A DNA stretch of 64,000 nt from Girardinichthys multiradiatus (Eukaryota > Chordata > Actinopteri > Cyprinodontiformes > Goodeidae). The stretch covers positions 24,103,049-24,167,048 of the forward strand of contig NC_061816.1 of NCBI RefSeq assembly GCF_021462225.1, written 5' to 3'. The position numbers and the translations under genes were made by a program. This document shows, one piece after another, positions 23,244 through 34,730 of this stretch. Each line of letters begins with the position of its first letter. Positions within the stretch are counted from its first letter, which is position 1. The notes below the pieces were generated by a model that saw only the letters and a list, made by a program, of their open reading frames with translations, searched no databases and was not told the origin of the DNA.

Positions 23244-24629
23244 ATGAAGTGCTTTGATATATGTGGTAAGGCGCAGCAGCAAGCAGCAGGCGACTCAGGT
23301 TACGGAAATGACTCGAGAAAGGTTCCGCATTTTTTCACTGCAGAGAGCGATCAGCCGGACAAACCAGAGCAGGACTGGAGACAGCAGCACAGGGGACAGC
23401 CGGGGTTGCTTGGTGTTCTCGATGAGGTTGACAGTTGCTCCGCTCACATGGGGAACACAGACAGCTTCAATCTGCTTAGGAAGGACTCCGGGAAGGGTGG
23501 GAAACTTGACATACCACAAATTACAGTAATTCAGGCTTCGCCGCTCCCTGCGGACAGATCTGCCTTTATCCTGCCTGGGCCTGAACAGACTGCAGCTCAG
23601 GTAAACACTGCTTGTGCACTTGAGGGCCCAGAAGAGGCAGAGCAGCTGGGTTCTGGTTCTCAGCACATGTTCCTCTCCACACAGCAGGAGACAGAGGACA
23701 AGGTGGATGGGTGCAGCAGTTTGTCTGGCAGTGAGGACAGCTGCAGTCCAAAAGGTAGCCGGAAACACTTTATCCAGGTGATGATGAACAGTTCTCCTGA
23801 AGTAAGGCACAGTGTGGTGCTCCGACGCTCTGTCTGCCCCACTTCCAGGAGTGACGCTGACTCAGCCTCACTGGTCTCTGCCAGCCTGGATGAGGACAGA
23901 ACCTCTGTCACCTTGGACCCCGTGGAGCATGAGTGGATGATGTGTGCCTCAGATGGGGAGTGGGGCAGCCTCCATCGGCTCCTCTGTACAGAACCAACCC
24001 TGGTCCTGAAGAGGGACTTTGTTACTGGTTTCACCTGCCTGCACTGGGCTGCTAAGCATGGCAAAGCGGAGCTGATAGCTCTGATCATCAACTTCGCCAA
24101 ACAGCACTACCTTCCCATTAGCGTGGATGTTCGATCCAACATGGGCTACACACCGCTGCATATAGCTGCTATCCATAACCACACGGAGGTGCTGAAGCTC
24201 CTAGTGGGGGCTTTTAACGCAGATGTGGAAATCAGAGACTACAGTGGGAGGAAGGCCTGTCAGTACGTCACCAACAATGTGAGCGTGGACATTCGAGACA
24301 TCATAGGAGCATATGAGCTCTTTAAATCCAAAGGTGCAGAGCGCAGGGTTGGAGGGCGTTGGAGGTTCTCTAAGGTCCTCCCAAACAACCTTAAACCCAT
24401 TTACCAGCTCAGCCTTAGGGACAATGACCCTACAGACGAGGAGGGCTGTCTCAGGGAAAGACCTGTCAGGAGGAGGTCTTCACTGAGCAGGATGAAGCCC
24501 AACCTGCAGAAGATGCGCCTCAGAGCATCCCAGATTGTTCACAGCACATCTTTCCAGGACAAACAGGAGACTGACGAATCTGAGGAGAAGTCCTCCAGGT
24601 CAAGACCCAAAACACATTTCCTAGGTTGA
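23244..24629 (+). CDS. sowahd: SOWAH-family ankyrin repeat protein, SOWAHD-like, single exon
   Basis: A 461-residue open frame. Residues 1-220 are low-complexity and polar, with Ser/Glu-rich patches (157-170, 203-220). Residues 226-345 carry the family core: DPVEHEWMMCASDGEW, then ankyrin helices FTCLHWAAKHGKAELI (263-278) and MGYTPLHIAAIHNHTEVLKLL (300-320), with RDYSGRKACQYV (331-342). The tail is basic (RPVRRRSS, 406-413). SOWAHA, B and C start with a winged-helix-like SOWAH domain that is not seen here, which points to the shorter SOWAHD type. That paralogue call is an inference. The molecular role of the family is poorly known. The start was chosen as the first ATG in frame (AAGATGAAG). 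Intact frame and good codon structure suggest a live gene. Confidence 0.75.
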   Translation: MKCFDICGKAQQQAAGDSGYGNDSRKVPHFFTAESDQPDKPEQDWRQQHRGQPGLLGVLDEVDSCSAHMGNTDSFNLLRKDSGKGGKLDIPQITVIQASPLPADRSAFILPGPEQTAAQVNTACALEGPEEAEQLGSGSQHMFLSTQQETEDKVDGCSSLSGSEDSCSPKGSRKHFIQVMMNSSPEVRHSVVLRRSVCPTSRSDADSASLVSASLDEDRTSVTLDPVEHEWMMCASDGEWGSLHRLLCTEPTLVLKRDFVTGFTCLHWAAKHGKAELIALIINFAKQHYLPISVDVRSNMGYTPLHIAAIHNHTEVLKLLVGAFNADVEIRDYSGRKACQYVTNNVSVDIRDIIGAYELFKSKGAERRVGGRWRFSKVLPNNLKPIYQLSLRDNDPTDEEGCLRERPVRRRSSLSRMKPNLQKMRLRASQIVHSTSFQDKQETDESEEKSSRSRPKTHFLG

Positions 24630-25599
24630 GCCCAAGTCTGCTACATGATACTTCTTATCCAGGTTAATCATGGAATGTTTGGATCCATTTGGTCGTCATG
24701 GGTCGTAACCTTCAGCACTTACCTCTCTCTCCCCTACCTGATGCTTCACACTGGTGATCAGCTGAAAGAAGGCTACCGCATTTCTCTATCCCTTAGAGCA
24801 AAGCCAAATTCATCTGTATAGACATATTTCTCACCGTGAAAAGCAGGAAACTAAACAGCACCACCTACAAACCCTTTTGAGCTACCGTAGCTGTTGAGCA
24901 GCTGACTGGAGGCTCCAGAGGAGCAGGTAGTGTGTATAATTAACCAGCTAATATTTGTTATACTTGTTACTCTATGAAGAACAGAATGCACAAATGAAAA
25001 TTATTAAATTCAATTTTTTTCTACTGGAATCTGTTTTTGCTACAGGAGGAATACTACATGAAGCTCAGTATCCTCACAACAGGCTGAACGGTTTATACTG
25101 GGTTTACTGGGTTATTTGTCCTTACTGGTTCTGCTCAGTCACAGTCCAAAGTTTAAGTGAACCATAAGAAGCTAAATAACTAATCCAGATTAAAAGGCTG
25201 TGACATTCTGAGCCAGCTCCAGGTTGGCCTGCTTCTTTTTATCTATCCTCAGCTGACACTAAAGCCTCATTGTGTAACTTGGAGCAGGAAGCATATTTCT
25301 CTGTTCCATTCAAGGCTAATCTGGGTTTTCAGGTGGTTCATTAGCACTGACAGGTTAGGTAACTGGTTTTGGATATACCTATGTGCTAAAATGCCTTTCT
25401 GGACTAAAGGTCAAATAAAAGCTGTTTAACAGCTAATGCTTTGGAATCAGAGAGAATCATAACTAAGAATGTTTGTGTACATAAAGTGTAATGCCAGTGA
25501 GCTGGTGGGAACAGCATAAAGTGCCCTGCAAACTCTTTCTGTTTGGGTCAGATTTCAAGATTTCAATTTGCAGTGTTAGTTGTCTTTCATCCATAGCAT
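24630..25599 (+). other. 3' flank of the SOWAH gene with a candidate polyadenylation signal
   Basis: No further coding sequence. The first clear AATAAA downstream of the stop is at 25414-25419 (GGTCAAATAAAAGCTG), about 785 bases after the stop codon. This would give a normal-length 3' untranslated region. The use of this site is inferred. Confidence 0.4.
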
Positions 25600-25870
25600 T
25601 CTGCAAGTAGGCCAGAAAATTCAGTTTTGCTCTCCTCTGATCAGGTCACCTTTTTCCACGTTGGCTGTGTCTCCTACATGGTTTGTGGGAAAATGCAAAC
25701 AGAACTTTTGACTTTAACTCTCCTTACCCAGCCCATCAGTTTAGCTTTAGAACCTAACCTTCCTGACCTGTCTGCTGTGTCCTTGGTCTTCATGATGCTG
25801 TTTGTTCTCTCATGTTCTCTAACAAACTTCTGAGTGCAGAAACAGAACCACTACATTTGAAAATGGTTAT
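25600..25870 (-). mobile_element. Tc1-like remnant
   Basis: CTTGGTCTTCATGATGCTGT (25782-25801), followed by TTGTTCTCTCATGTTC, and the preceding Thr/Leu-rich frame are the antisense of a conserved Tc1 transposase segment. No terminal repeats were found. Confidence 0.5.
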
Positions 25871-26889
25871 TTAGGATTACTGACAAGGTGACTTCCAAAG
25901 GCAGTTGGTTGTGCTGGATTTTTAAGGGTATCAGAGCAAAGGGCGTTGAATAGACATTTGAAATTTTAATTTTGAACAATGTTGGAAAACACGTATCATC
26001 CTTGTTTCCCTTCCCGGTTGTTCTGCATTACTTTGGATCCTCAGTGGAGTTCACCAAGGATCCATTCCGTCACATGGAACGAGACAAAATGTGCACTGAA
26101 TCTCAGCCCTGTTGTGAGTAACAGCTCCACATGAAGAAATGTATTAATCACCAACATGCTGTTTAATGTCAGAGCTCAGCCTCACCCAACATGCTGCTCA
26201 GGTTACTCATACCACAGGCCCAGCTACTCACCTGGAACTTGCCACAGCCAGCTCACAGAAACACACTGTTTCAGGCACAAAGCAAACCTCCTTTACTGAA
26301 ACGCCCAACCATTATTATTAGCCCAAAGTACATGTGTCAAATATTAAAAATGTGTCCTACAGCCAGAAGCAGTTTTGTTAAAGTGGATCAGATGCCTGGC
26401 TCAGCAGGGTCAGGATCAGCTGCTATGCATGTTTCTGATTTTTGCTTTTAGGATTCTGCTGGCTGTTCTTCATACGTCATTGATGTTATCTGCTGCCATT
26501 TTGCGCTGTCTTTAGTTAATTAAGCATAGGAAATAACTCATTGTGATTTATTTTTTTTACAAAGATCTTCTCCACATTTTTGATAAAATATGTTTTTCCT
26601 CCAGATCTCTATCTGTTCCTGCAGAACACAATGACTTTGGGATGTTAGCATGTAAAGACGTTTTACACTAATACTTATTATGAGGGCTGCGTGTCTTGCT
26701 CTTCGGGTGCACAGATAATCAAATACTTTTAATGGGGTTTAATATACAGGATGACATATCTCTGAAGAGGTTTTTGAACATAATTTTGATTTTTACAAAA
26801 TAAATTTTATTTGAAAGAAATCACGGAATCTATTGTTGTTTTTCTCTTAGAATGATTTCAGATCACTCATCACTCGGCCCTCACATGGC
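25871..26889. other. Intergenic, nothing recognised
   Basis: Short frames only. No repeats or exons could be named. Confidence 0.4.
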
Positions 26890-27720
26890 CCATCAACCTC
26901 CATAACAAGTTCTGCTGTGGTATCAAAGGCACTGAACTGGCCTGGTTTAAGTCTTATTTATCTTGGACCCATTTTTTCTACTGAAATACCCCCATTAGTC
27001 CCATCTTTAGAAAATTTTATATCTCTTTCATATGCAGATCACACTCAGATCTACTTTCAGTTGAAGCGGAAACATCCTTTCTCACCACAAACACTGGTTG
27101 ACTACCTCACTGATGTTAAAGGTTAGATGGCCTCAAATTTTCTAAACTTCAATGAAAAAACCAAAGTTATTATTTTTGGGCCCAGTGGAAATCAAAGCGC
27201 TTCTTGTTTTCCAGATCTAGGTAGCCTGGAGCAGTTTTTAAAGTCTTAATCTTGATTTTAACCTTGAGAAACAGATTAGTTCTGTAGTAAAAATAATTTG
27301 TAAACGGAGACTTTTATCTAAAATAAAACCATTTTTATCTTTTAATGGTTTGGAATGGGTGATTCACGCTTTCATTAGTTCCCAACCGGATTACTGTAAC
27401 TGTTGCTGTTAGCCAGGCTGGCCTTTCACGACTATAGTTAGGTCAGAAAGCTGCAGCTCGTCTTTCAACACGAACAAAATAGCATGAACATATCTCCCCA
27501 GTGCTTGCCCCCTTCTATGGCTCCCTGTGCGTTTTAAGAGTTGATTTTAAAGCTTTATTGATTACCTAGAAGGTTCTGAATGGACATACTCTTTTTCACC
27601 TTTCTTACCTCCTGCAGCCTTATGTGCCCTCTAGATCTCTTGGATCTAATAATCATTTGGTTCTAGTTGTCCTGAGGTTAAGGCTGGTCCACAAAGTTAA
27701 TCAGACCTTTTCTGGGAACA
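26890..27720 (+). mobile_element. L2-type LINE reverse-transcriptase C-terminal remnant
   Basis: The frame reads SYADHTQIYFQLK (degenerate FADDTQLY box, second Asp changed to His), then WMASNFLNFNEKTKVIIFGP-like wording across a stop. Later segments read NSMNISPVLAPFYGSL and LQPYVPSRSLGS. These are the downstream L2 blocks. Several stops and frameshifts make it dead. Confidence 0.75.
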
Positions 27721-28214
27721 TTGCCTCAAAAAAGAGAGCAAGCCTGGCTGTAAGACATGTTGATGTGGTCATTTTTTCAGAAGCTTTGTAAACTTGAAGC
27801 ATTGTTAAAAGCTTTGAAGTCCAAAGATTAAGTTTTTAAGTATATTTAGATCTTTATTGAGTTCTTAGATGTAGAAAATATATTTTGTTAAAAATAATAT
27901 AAAATTTCAAATTCGTATTTAATGGGTTTTCATTTGTAAACATGTTAAATAAATGAGAGTAGCAACAAGAGGCTTCAAAGGGAGATTCATAGGTGTGCAG
28001 ACTAGAACAAGAGAGTTAAAACATTTTTACAAGTATCTAAAGTATCAGTTTCACATAAAGCGCTGATGGAGATCATAAAAATGATCGTGACTAGCCAAAT
28101 AATTGAAAAAATAATTGATAGATTAGTCGACTATAAAAATAATCATTAGCTGCCCTACTATATAAATACATTTGATTTGATGTGATGTATTGCTACCATA
28201 CAATGATAAATGAA
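27721..28214. other. AT-rich, nothing recognised
   Basis: No coding or repeat signature could be supported. Confidence 0.4.
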
Positions 28215-28440
28215 AGTAAGAAATAATTCAGACATTACTGTGTGGTCATCATTCCCAAGTCCTCTCCATATGGCTGTCACAGTGCGTCCCAGTCTGTAGT
28301 CTCAAAGCAACCTTGCAGAGCTTCTTCAGCTTCCTGTGACCATTTTCTCACAGTCCTCTTTATTACAGGTTGCCTCTGAACAAGGGGCTTATATTTCGAG
28401 CAGAGAAAAACAAGATTGTGATCTGATTTGCCTAGAGGAG

Positions 28441-28962
28441 TGTCGGGTTTAACCAACCTAACAATATTATAACAACACAAAAAGAAAAGAGAGACAAAGT
28501 ATTAGTTTCTTTTACTCGCTTTGCGAGGAGAAACGGTCAAGATATGCTCAGTTACAGATCTTGCACCGCTCTGAACAGCATCTGTCCGCCTCCTCTTTTT
28601 ATTGTCTTTCGGGGGTCCCTAGTTTACAAAAACATTGTTCTCTAAAGGATGGGGGAAAACAACAACTGCATCGTAAACAGGTCATAAACAGCTTTATACA
28701 TTAACAACACATTTCCCACAGTCTCCTCCAACTTGTAGGGTCAGTTGTGCCTTTTGTTGAGTGTAATAAGCCTTCATCTTTATGACCTCCTCAACTGGAC
28801 TGCTTCCTTCTCTGCTAGTTCAGCTCCTATTTATGATCTTTGCCTGCAGACAAAACTCACACATCCTTTACTCACACACATCTTGAATGATTATAAGATA
28901 AAATAGTCAACTTAAAGAATAGGAGAAAATATAAGATAAATCTATATTCAATTATTCCAACA
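28441..28962 (-). repeat. 3' LTR of the provirus
   Basis: On the - strand it begins TGTTGGAATAATTG and ends CCCGACA. AATAAA (as TTTATT on +) lies in the middle, in GAAAGACAATAAAAAGAGG. A TATA-like ATAAATAGGA lies upstream of it. Confidence 0.9.
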
Positions 28963-28971
28963 TTTCCCCCC
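28963..28971 (-). other. Polypurine tract
   Basis: On the - strand GGGGGGAAA directly precedes the 3' LTR start. This is the expected plus-strand primer position of a retrovirus. Confidence 0.8.
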
Positions 28972-28999
28972 TGTATATCTTATATGTGCTCATATTCTC

Positions 29000-30855
29000 A
29001 TATCACTTAACAGCCACTTCTGTCAGATTGTTTTTTTTTTTTACTGTAAGATTATTTTGTCTTTGTACCTCTGAGTACAAAGACAATTATACTCAGAGGT
29101 ACTTACTGACATTTAAATCACAGAATCATATAGAAATGGATCTGGATACAGGCCAGAAAAGTGGTCAGTCCCATCCTCGTCATCTTCATCATCCTGATGT
29201 TTAAATAACGGATAGAGTTGTGTAACTCTGTTTTCCATAAGATAAATGTGGTGATAAGACGGTTAAGCAGAGTACAAAAGCAGGGAATTCAACAATATCC
29301 ACACAATGTCTAAATTGCAGCAAACACTGCAAAGGAAATTATTACTCATGATACTAAAATGTTATACTTCCCAAACATATCCAGCCATGAGTCCCACATC
29401 GAGGCGTCTACTCCATAATGCTCTTTCATTTTGCCATTTAGAGATCTCAAACCTTCTATGGCTTTCATTTGGCTTCCATCAGCCAGCAGCAGTGTTGTTA
29501 GGTGTGAATGTGCAACATTTTTCTCCGAAAATAGCACAAACTTCTCCTTTTTCTGCTAACATGTCCAAAGCAATTCTATTCTGGAATGCCATCAGGGAAA
29601 TTGAAGCCAATTAGTCATGGACAGTTCAAACCCGCTTTGTGTCCAATTTCCTCGTTTTTGTACATTGTAATGGATATAATTGATCCTGTCTACGTTTCTG
29701 TTCAATGTACACCACCAACAGATACTTGATTCAAATCTTGCAGCTACTTGATCAGTTAATTTATCTTCATCTATAGCATCTATGTATGTAGAGTCTCCCT
29801 CAGTCTGCCAAGCTGCTTCTCTGCACTTCCTATCACACCAATCATGTGGATTTAACACTAGATAGTCCATCTACTAACATAGGATATAACCATAAAGTAA
29901 TTAAGCACAGAGTTCTGTTACTTTTGAAGGTGATCAATCAAACAACTACCACCAAATGTCTCCTCTAGAGACTGGTTTAAAACACTTATTTTCTTTTACA
30001 ATTGTAATACACCATACTGCAATGAGATTTCCCAATTTATTACCTCTCTCTGTCATATTTATACATGTATAGTTTCCAGTGGTGACTCGCTTATGGAAAA
30101 CTGATTTATCCTTATCTGCTCTAATTACAGAAAAAACAAAATCCTTGTGCTAACACATTTCATTAGGATTAGTTTGATTCATTACTTCCATCACACAGAG
30201 TTGTGGTATCACAGCTGGAATTAGCCTGGGACCCATACACACAACACAATCTCTTTCTAGTCATGTTAGCCGCTTGCTCTACCATCAATAACCAGTTATT
30301 ATTTGTTCCTGATACTCCAGTAATAACCTGGAATTTAGTCATCTGTGGTTAACTTTCCTAACATAATTTTCACTCTCCTCGCTTTGTTACCTGGATTGCA
30401 TTATCAGCTTTATGGAACTTAAACAACTTCTTTTAATAACTAGCATAAGCAGTGGTGCCCCACTCTGGTGTCCAATTATTTCCTTCATCAGCTACCATCA
30501 TGGACCATGAGGTGTCTCTTCTATCATTAGTTAAGTGCCATTTATAACTTCTATAATCCTGCCCTTTCCTTCCTCATTTGGTCAAGCTAATGAGTGGGAT
30601 CAGCACCACAGCTGTGGTATTAGATTTCACGCACACTTGAATACCATAAGTATAAGAAGTTTGTTTAGTACACATAGTTGGGTTATCTTGCCTACCTTGA
30701 TTTATAGCAGGTGCTGTTTCATATAACTCATAACAGATGTTGTTACATTCTAATTCATCTTGACTGGTTTCCAGAAATACCACGAAAATAAAAATCAATA
30801 TAAGGAAAAAATTATATATATAACCACCCAGCATCGGAAAGCATTGTTCATCCAT
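29000..30855 (-). pseudogene. Retroviral env remnant
   Basis: It lies between the integrase piece and the 3' LTR, the env position. The first frame (30855-30574) opens with a long hydrophobic signal-like stretch, then Cys-rich sequence. Downstream frames at 29870-29592 and 29537-29346 include a helix-rich transmembrane-subunit-like segment. At least three frames are needed to read it, and stops are frequent. No intact product is possible. Confidence 0.6.
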
Positions 30856-31019
30856 CTAGAAATCATTTTGGCTGAAATTTTTACTCTAAATGGTTCCAGT
30901 GTCTTAATTGTCTTCACTGACTTTCGGATCTCTCCAGACTCTAAATGTCTGGGTCCACCCTATTATCAGTCTATAAATCACTTCCCCTGACGGAGCTTTC
31001 AACCGAAATGATCTTTTTA

Positions 31020-31580
31020 CAATGTGTAAGGTGAATCCAGGTTGATCTCTCAGTTATTTTACTGCCCTGGCAGTGGTTAATAATAACTAATATGGATCCT
31101 CCCACTTAGGTGAATACCAATGCTTCTTCTTTACACTCCTTATTAACACCCAGTCTCCTGGTTTCACTAGTTGGTTTTCCTGCTGGGAAATAGAACATTC
31201 CTCATAGCTTAAATTTATTTCTGTTGGTTTCTAACATACTCCTCATATAATCAACTAGGTTAGCTTCTTCATCTAACTCCCACTTATTTTTTAACTGTGG
31301 TAATCTGTATGGTCTTCCAAATAACATTTCATAGGGTGTTAACCCTGAGGTACTTGTAATGTTTAGTTGGAAATAGTTCTATCCGTTTAGAAAATGCATC
31401 TATAATGACTAAACAAAACCTTTTCCCCTCACTGTAGTTTAACTCAATAAAATCCATATGAATTGTTTGAAAAGGGTATCTTAGTTTTGCAAATTGTCCC
31501 CTTCGTGGTCTTAAATTCCCTTGTGGATAATGTTTTACACATGCTAAACATGTTTTACAAAAATTTTTTTAATAAGAATT
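31020..31580 (-). pseudogene. Retroviral integrase remnant (pol 3' part)
   Basis: Translation of the - strand in pieces shows a zinc-finger/linker end, a catalytic-core segment with MDFIEL (first Asp) and VIIDAFSK, and a C-terminal LFGRPYRLPQL segment (31325-31290). Stops interrupt it. About 230 bases between this piece and the RT piece contain no RNase H. Confidence 0.7.
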
Positions 31581-31799
31581 TAGAATTTAATCAATATGTT
31601 ATATGATATTAATATATCTGTCCTACTATTCCCCCCTGTTGAGACATTATGAAACACGATGGCTCAAATATTGCTTCCATTTATAGGTTCTTTGGTAGGA
31701 CAGGTTTATTATCTGGTCATATATAGTTTTCATCTTTTAATGCAGCTCCATGTTTTTTCCACATTGCTATCTCCTGTAGTGAGCTTTGTTGTTGCATCT

Positions 31800-32330
31800 T
31801 TTCTAACACTACAATGCTAAAGCAGTACTGGAAACTAGAACTTGTTTTATGTTGGTAAATGCTTCTTCAGCTTCTACACTCCATTTCAATTTAGGCGTTA
31901 TTTTCAGCTCTTCCTCATACATGAATTTGTTTAATGGAGCTACTATTTCTGCATAATTTGGCACCCAGTTTCTACAATAATTAGTTAGTCCAAGGAAGGA
32001 CATAATTTGCTTTTTTGTTACTGGTTTTAGAACTTGTAATATTGCAGTCTTTCTTTCTTTTACAATTGTGCGTCCCCCTGCACTAAGATTGTGACCTAAG
32101 TATTTAACCTAATTTTTACACAATTGAAGTTTCTTTTTACTAACTTTGTGTCCTTCTTCTGTTAAATGTTTTAATAATGCTATTGTGTCATTTTTACAAA
32201 TCTCCTCATCAGGAGATGCTAATAGCACATCATCAACATATAGTAAAACCTGACTACCTTCTGGAAGGTCAAACTTGGCCATACTTGCACTCATTTCCTG
32301 AAAGTATATAGTTGGACTTTCACAGTAGGC
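31800..32330 (-). pseudogene. Retroviral reverse transcriptase remnant
   Basis: The frame 32294-32109 holds the YVDD catalytic box. The next frame, 32003-31809, holds the FLGLTNYCRNWVPNYAEI connection segment typical of gamma/epsilon-like pol. A stop and frame change separate them. The fingers domain upstream is absent. Confidence 0.8.
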
Positions 32331-32599
32331 TTGAGGTAGTCTGGTATAAGTATTTAAATCACCCTTTTCCCATTTCTTTTATTTAAATTTGGTCCAGCAT
32401 ATAAATACCTAGGGTATTCTAAATACTGGATTATTCTGCTCAGTAGGGTGACAGAAAAATCTCCTTTTGTGGTAATTCTCACTTCAACTCTTTCGAGTGG
32501 AGAATTCTTGCCTTTGCATCCACAAAAGTTAGTCACTAACAATCCCACTGTTTTGGTATGAGGCAAAACCTAGTGGTTTAAATCCTCCATTCATTTCTC

Positions 32600-33040
32600 A
32601 CATACACACATTTAAACGCGGATTTTTTCTTAGTATTTTTTGTTGTTTAAAATACTTAAACGCAAATTTTACTTAGTATTTTTTTGTTGTTTAAAATACT
32701 TAAACGCTGACTCCGCCGTTCTGGAAACACGGAATTTTAGTATTACTTTCTTAATACTTAAGAGGACTCTGTCGTCCCCTATAACCTCGGAATTTTCAGT
32801 ATTTTCACTAATACTTTAAGCAGAACTCCGGCGCACTGTTGTTAACCTCGGAATGTTCAGTATTTTTTACTAATACTTTAAGCAGAACTCCGGCGCACTG
32901 CTGTTAACCTCGGAATTTTCAGTATTTTTTACTAATACTTTAAGCAGAACTCCGGCGCACTGCTGTTAACCTCGGAATTTTCAGTATTTTTTACTAATAC
33001 TTTAAGCAGAACTCCGGCGCACTGCTGTTAACCTGTTAGG
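32600..33040. repeat. Tandem repeats in the proviral leader, 62-bp unit
   Basis: A 62-bp unit containing GCAGAACTCCGGCGCACTG recurs with starts at 32820, 32882, 32944 and 33006. Diverged older units are traceable back to about 32610 (ACTTAGTATTTTTTTGTTG). It sits between primer site and pol, where gag should start. Confidence 0.9.
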
Positions 33041-33288
33041 GCCTAGGATTCACAGGGTTTGTTTACTTCACGCAATGACCCCCAGTCATTCGTCACACTT
33101 TTGTTTTAAATCCAGATTCAACTCACCACTTTGTCCTCTCCTCTCTCTCACAGTTCTGTCAGCCGTCAGATCCCAGCCCCCAAATCCAGTCCCGGAAAGG
33201 TCTTCGTGTCTTCCTGATGAAAACAGCCGTGCGCACGGTCTTTTCCTGGAGTCTACCGACCCGCTGGAACCATCAGGCGTAGTTGGAC

Positions 33289-33306
33289 TCCGGCTCGAAA
33301 GGACCA
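33289..33306 (-). other. Retroviral primer-binding site, tRNA-Tyr-like
   Basis: The + strand reads TCCGGCTCGAAAGGACCA, six bases from the LTR. It resembles the 3' end of vertebrate tRNA-Tyr (TCCGGCTCGAAGGACCA) with one extra A. Confidence 0.7.
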
Positions 33307-33312
33307 AATTAA

Positions 33313-33834
33313 TGTCAGGTTTAACCAACCTAACAATATTATAACAACACAAAGAGAAAAGAGAGACAAAGTATTAGTTTATTTTACTCGCTTTGCGAGG
33401 AGAAACGGTCAAGATATGCTCAGTTACAGATCTCGCACCGCTCTGAACAGCATCTGTCCGCCTCCTCTTTTTATTGTCTTTCGGGGGTCCCTAGTTTACA
33501 AAAACATTGTTCTCTAAAGGATGGGGGAAAACAACAACTGCATCGTAAACAGGTCATAAACAGCTTTATATATTAACAACAAATTTCCCACAGTCTCCTC
33601 CAACTTGTAGGGTCAGTTGTGCCTTTTGTTGAGTGTAATCAGCCTTCATCTTTATGACCTCCTCAACTGGACTGCTTCCTTCTCTGCTAGTTCAGCTCCT
33701 ATTTATGATCTTTGCCTGCAGACAAAACTCACACATCCTTTACTCACACACATCTTGAATGATTATAAGATAAAATAGTCAACTTAAAGAATAGGAGAAA
33801 ATATAAGATAAATCTATATTCAATTATTCCAACA
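33313..33834 (-). repeat. 5' LTR of the provirus
   Basis: 522 bp, the same length as the partner LTR, with about seven substitutions by eye. It is followed on the outside by the target duplicate AGGAG. Confidence 0.9.
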
Positions 33835-34730
33835 AGGAGGTCTTGCTGTAGAGATGTATGAGTCCTTGACATTGGCATAAAACAAATCCAACGTTTTGTT
33901 TTCTCTGGTAGAGCAGCTGACAAACTGTTGAAACGTTGGAAGTGTAGCAGAGAGTGAAGAGTGGTTAAAATCACCGGAAATTGCCACAAAAGTATAGGGG
34001 TTTTGTATCTGTAGCTTAGCAACAACTGAGCTGATGGCATCACATGCAGTGTCGGCAACAGCGGAAGATGGAACGTATACTGTTGCCAAAATAATACTGG
34101 TGAACTCTCTGGGTAAATAATATGGACGAAACCTTACTGCCAACAGTTCAATATCTGGACTGCAGAGATGACACTTCACAGAAACATGTCCTGGATTACA
34201 CCATTTGTCATTCACAAGTACTGCCAGTCCACCTCCTTTACATTTGCCGCTCCTCTTTAAATCTCTGTCTGCTCGTATGGTTAAAAAGCCCGGCAGAGAG
34301 TCGCTGGAGTCTGGGATATGATCCTGCAGACATGTCTCAGTAAAACACATAATACTGCATTCCCAGTACACTGGCTGGGTCCTTTGAAGGGCTTGGAGTT
34401 CATCCAACTTGTTTCCCAACGATCTCACATTGCCCATCAGAATTGACGTTAAGAGATGGTTTGAACTTCCTTCTTCTCTGTCTTCCCCTTGCAGCTGCTC
34501 TGCATCCACGGCGTCTCCTTTTCAACTCATCAGGGATTTGGGGTTGTAGTTGAAGTATTATTTGAGCTTTTGAGATATTAATCAGCTGCTCCTGGTTGTA
34601 AGAAACAACCCTGTTGCCATGGCAATGCATCATAACAAATGTCCAAAAGTAGAAAAATATCAGGAAAAATCCTCCAAGCTGCACAGCATCCGACACCAGA
34701 GAGGACAGTCGTCCAAAAAAAAAAAATCAA

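Larger units (their letters stand above)
28441..33834 (-). mobile_element. Endogenous retrovirus provirus, decayed, 5.4 kb
   Basis: Two 522-bp LTRs (28441-28962 and 33313-33834) bound a 4.35-kb interior. The host target is duplicated as AGGAG at 28436-28440 and 33835-33839. By eye the LTRs differ at about seven positions, so the insertion is fairly recent. The order on the - strand is LTR, tRNA-Tyr-like primer site, repeat-rich leader, RT piece, integrase piece, env remnant, polypurine tract, LTR. gag, protease and RNase H were not found, so this is a deleted, non-functional copy. The RT/IN wording is gamma/epsilon-retrovirus-like. The exact genus is not assigned. Confidence 0.9.
28215..34730 (-). 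mobile_element. Rex1/CR1-group LINE, endonuclease region, split by a provirus
   Basis: On the - strand 34509-33835 encodes an apurinic-type endonuclease domain (MGNVRSLGNKLDELQ; FTETCLQDHIPD; ISGDFNHSSL). After the proviral insertion the frame resumes at 28440 with LGKSDHNLVFL and continues to about 28260. An upstream basic segment (RRRRGCRAAARGRQRRR) lies in another frame at 34400-34696. That indicates one frameshift. The 3' reverse transcriptase part is missing. The wording parallels the LINE at 47238 but is clearly diverged. Confidence 0.8.

Noticed and set aside
23295..24182. Long - strand frames over the SOWAH gene
   Set aside because: They are shadows of the GC-rich + strand coding exon. 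The + frame has recognisable ankyrin repeats.
32785..33040. CRISPR-like array
   Set aside because: The units are directly contiguous 62-bp repeats without unique spacers, and they lie inside a provirus in a vertebrate genome.
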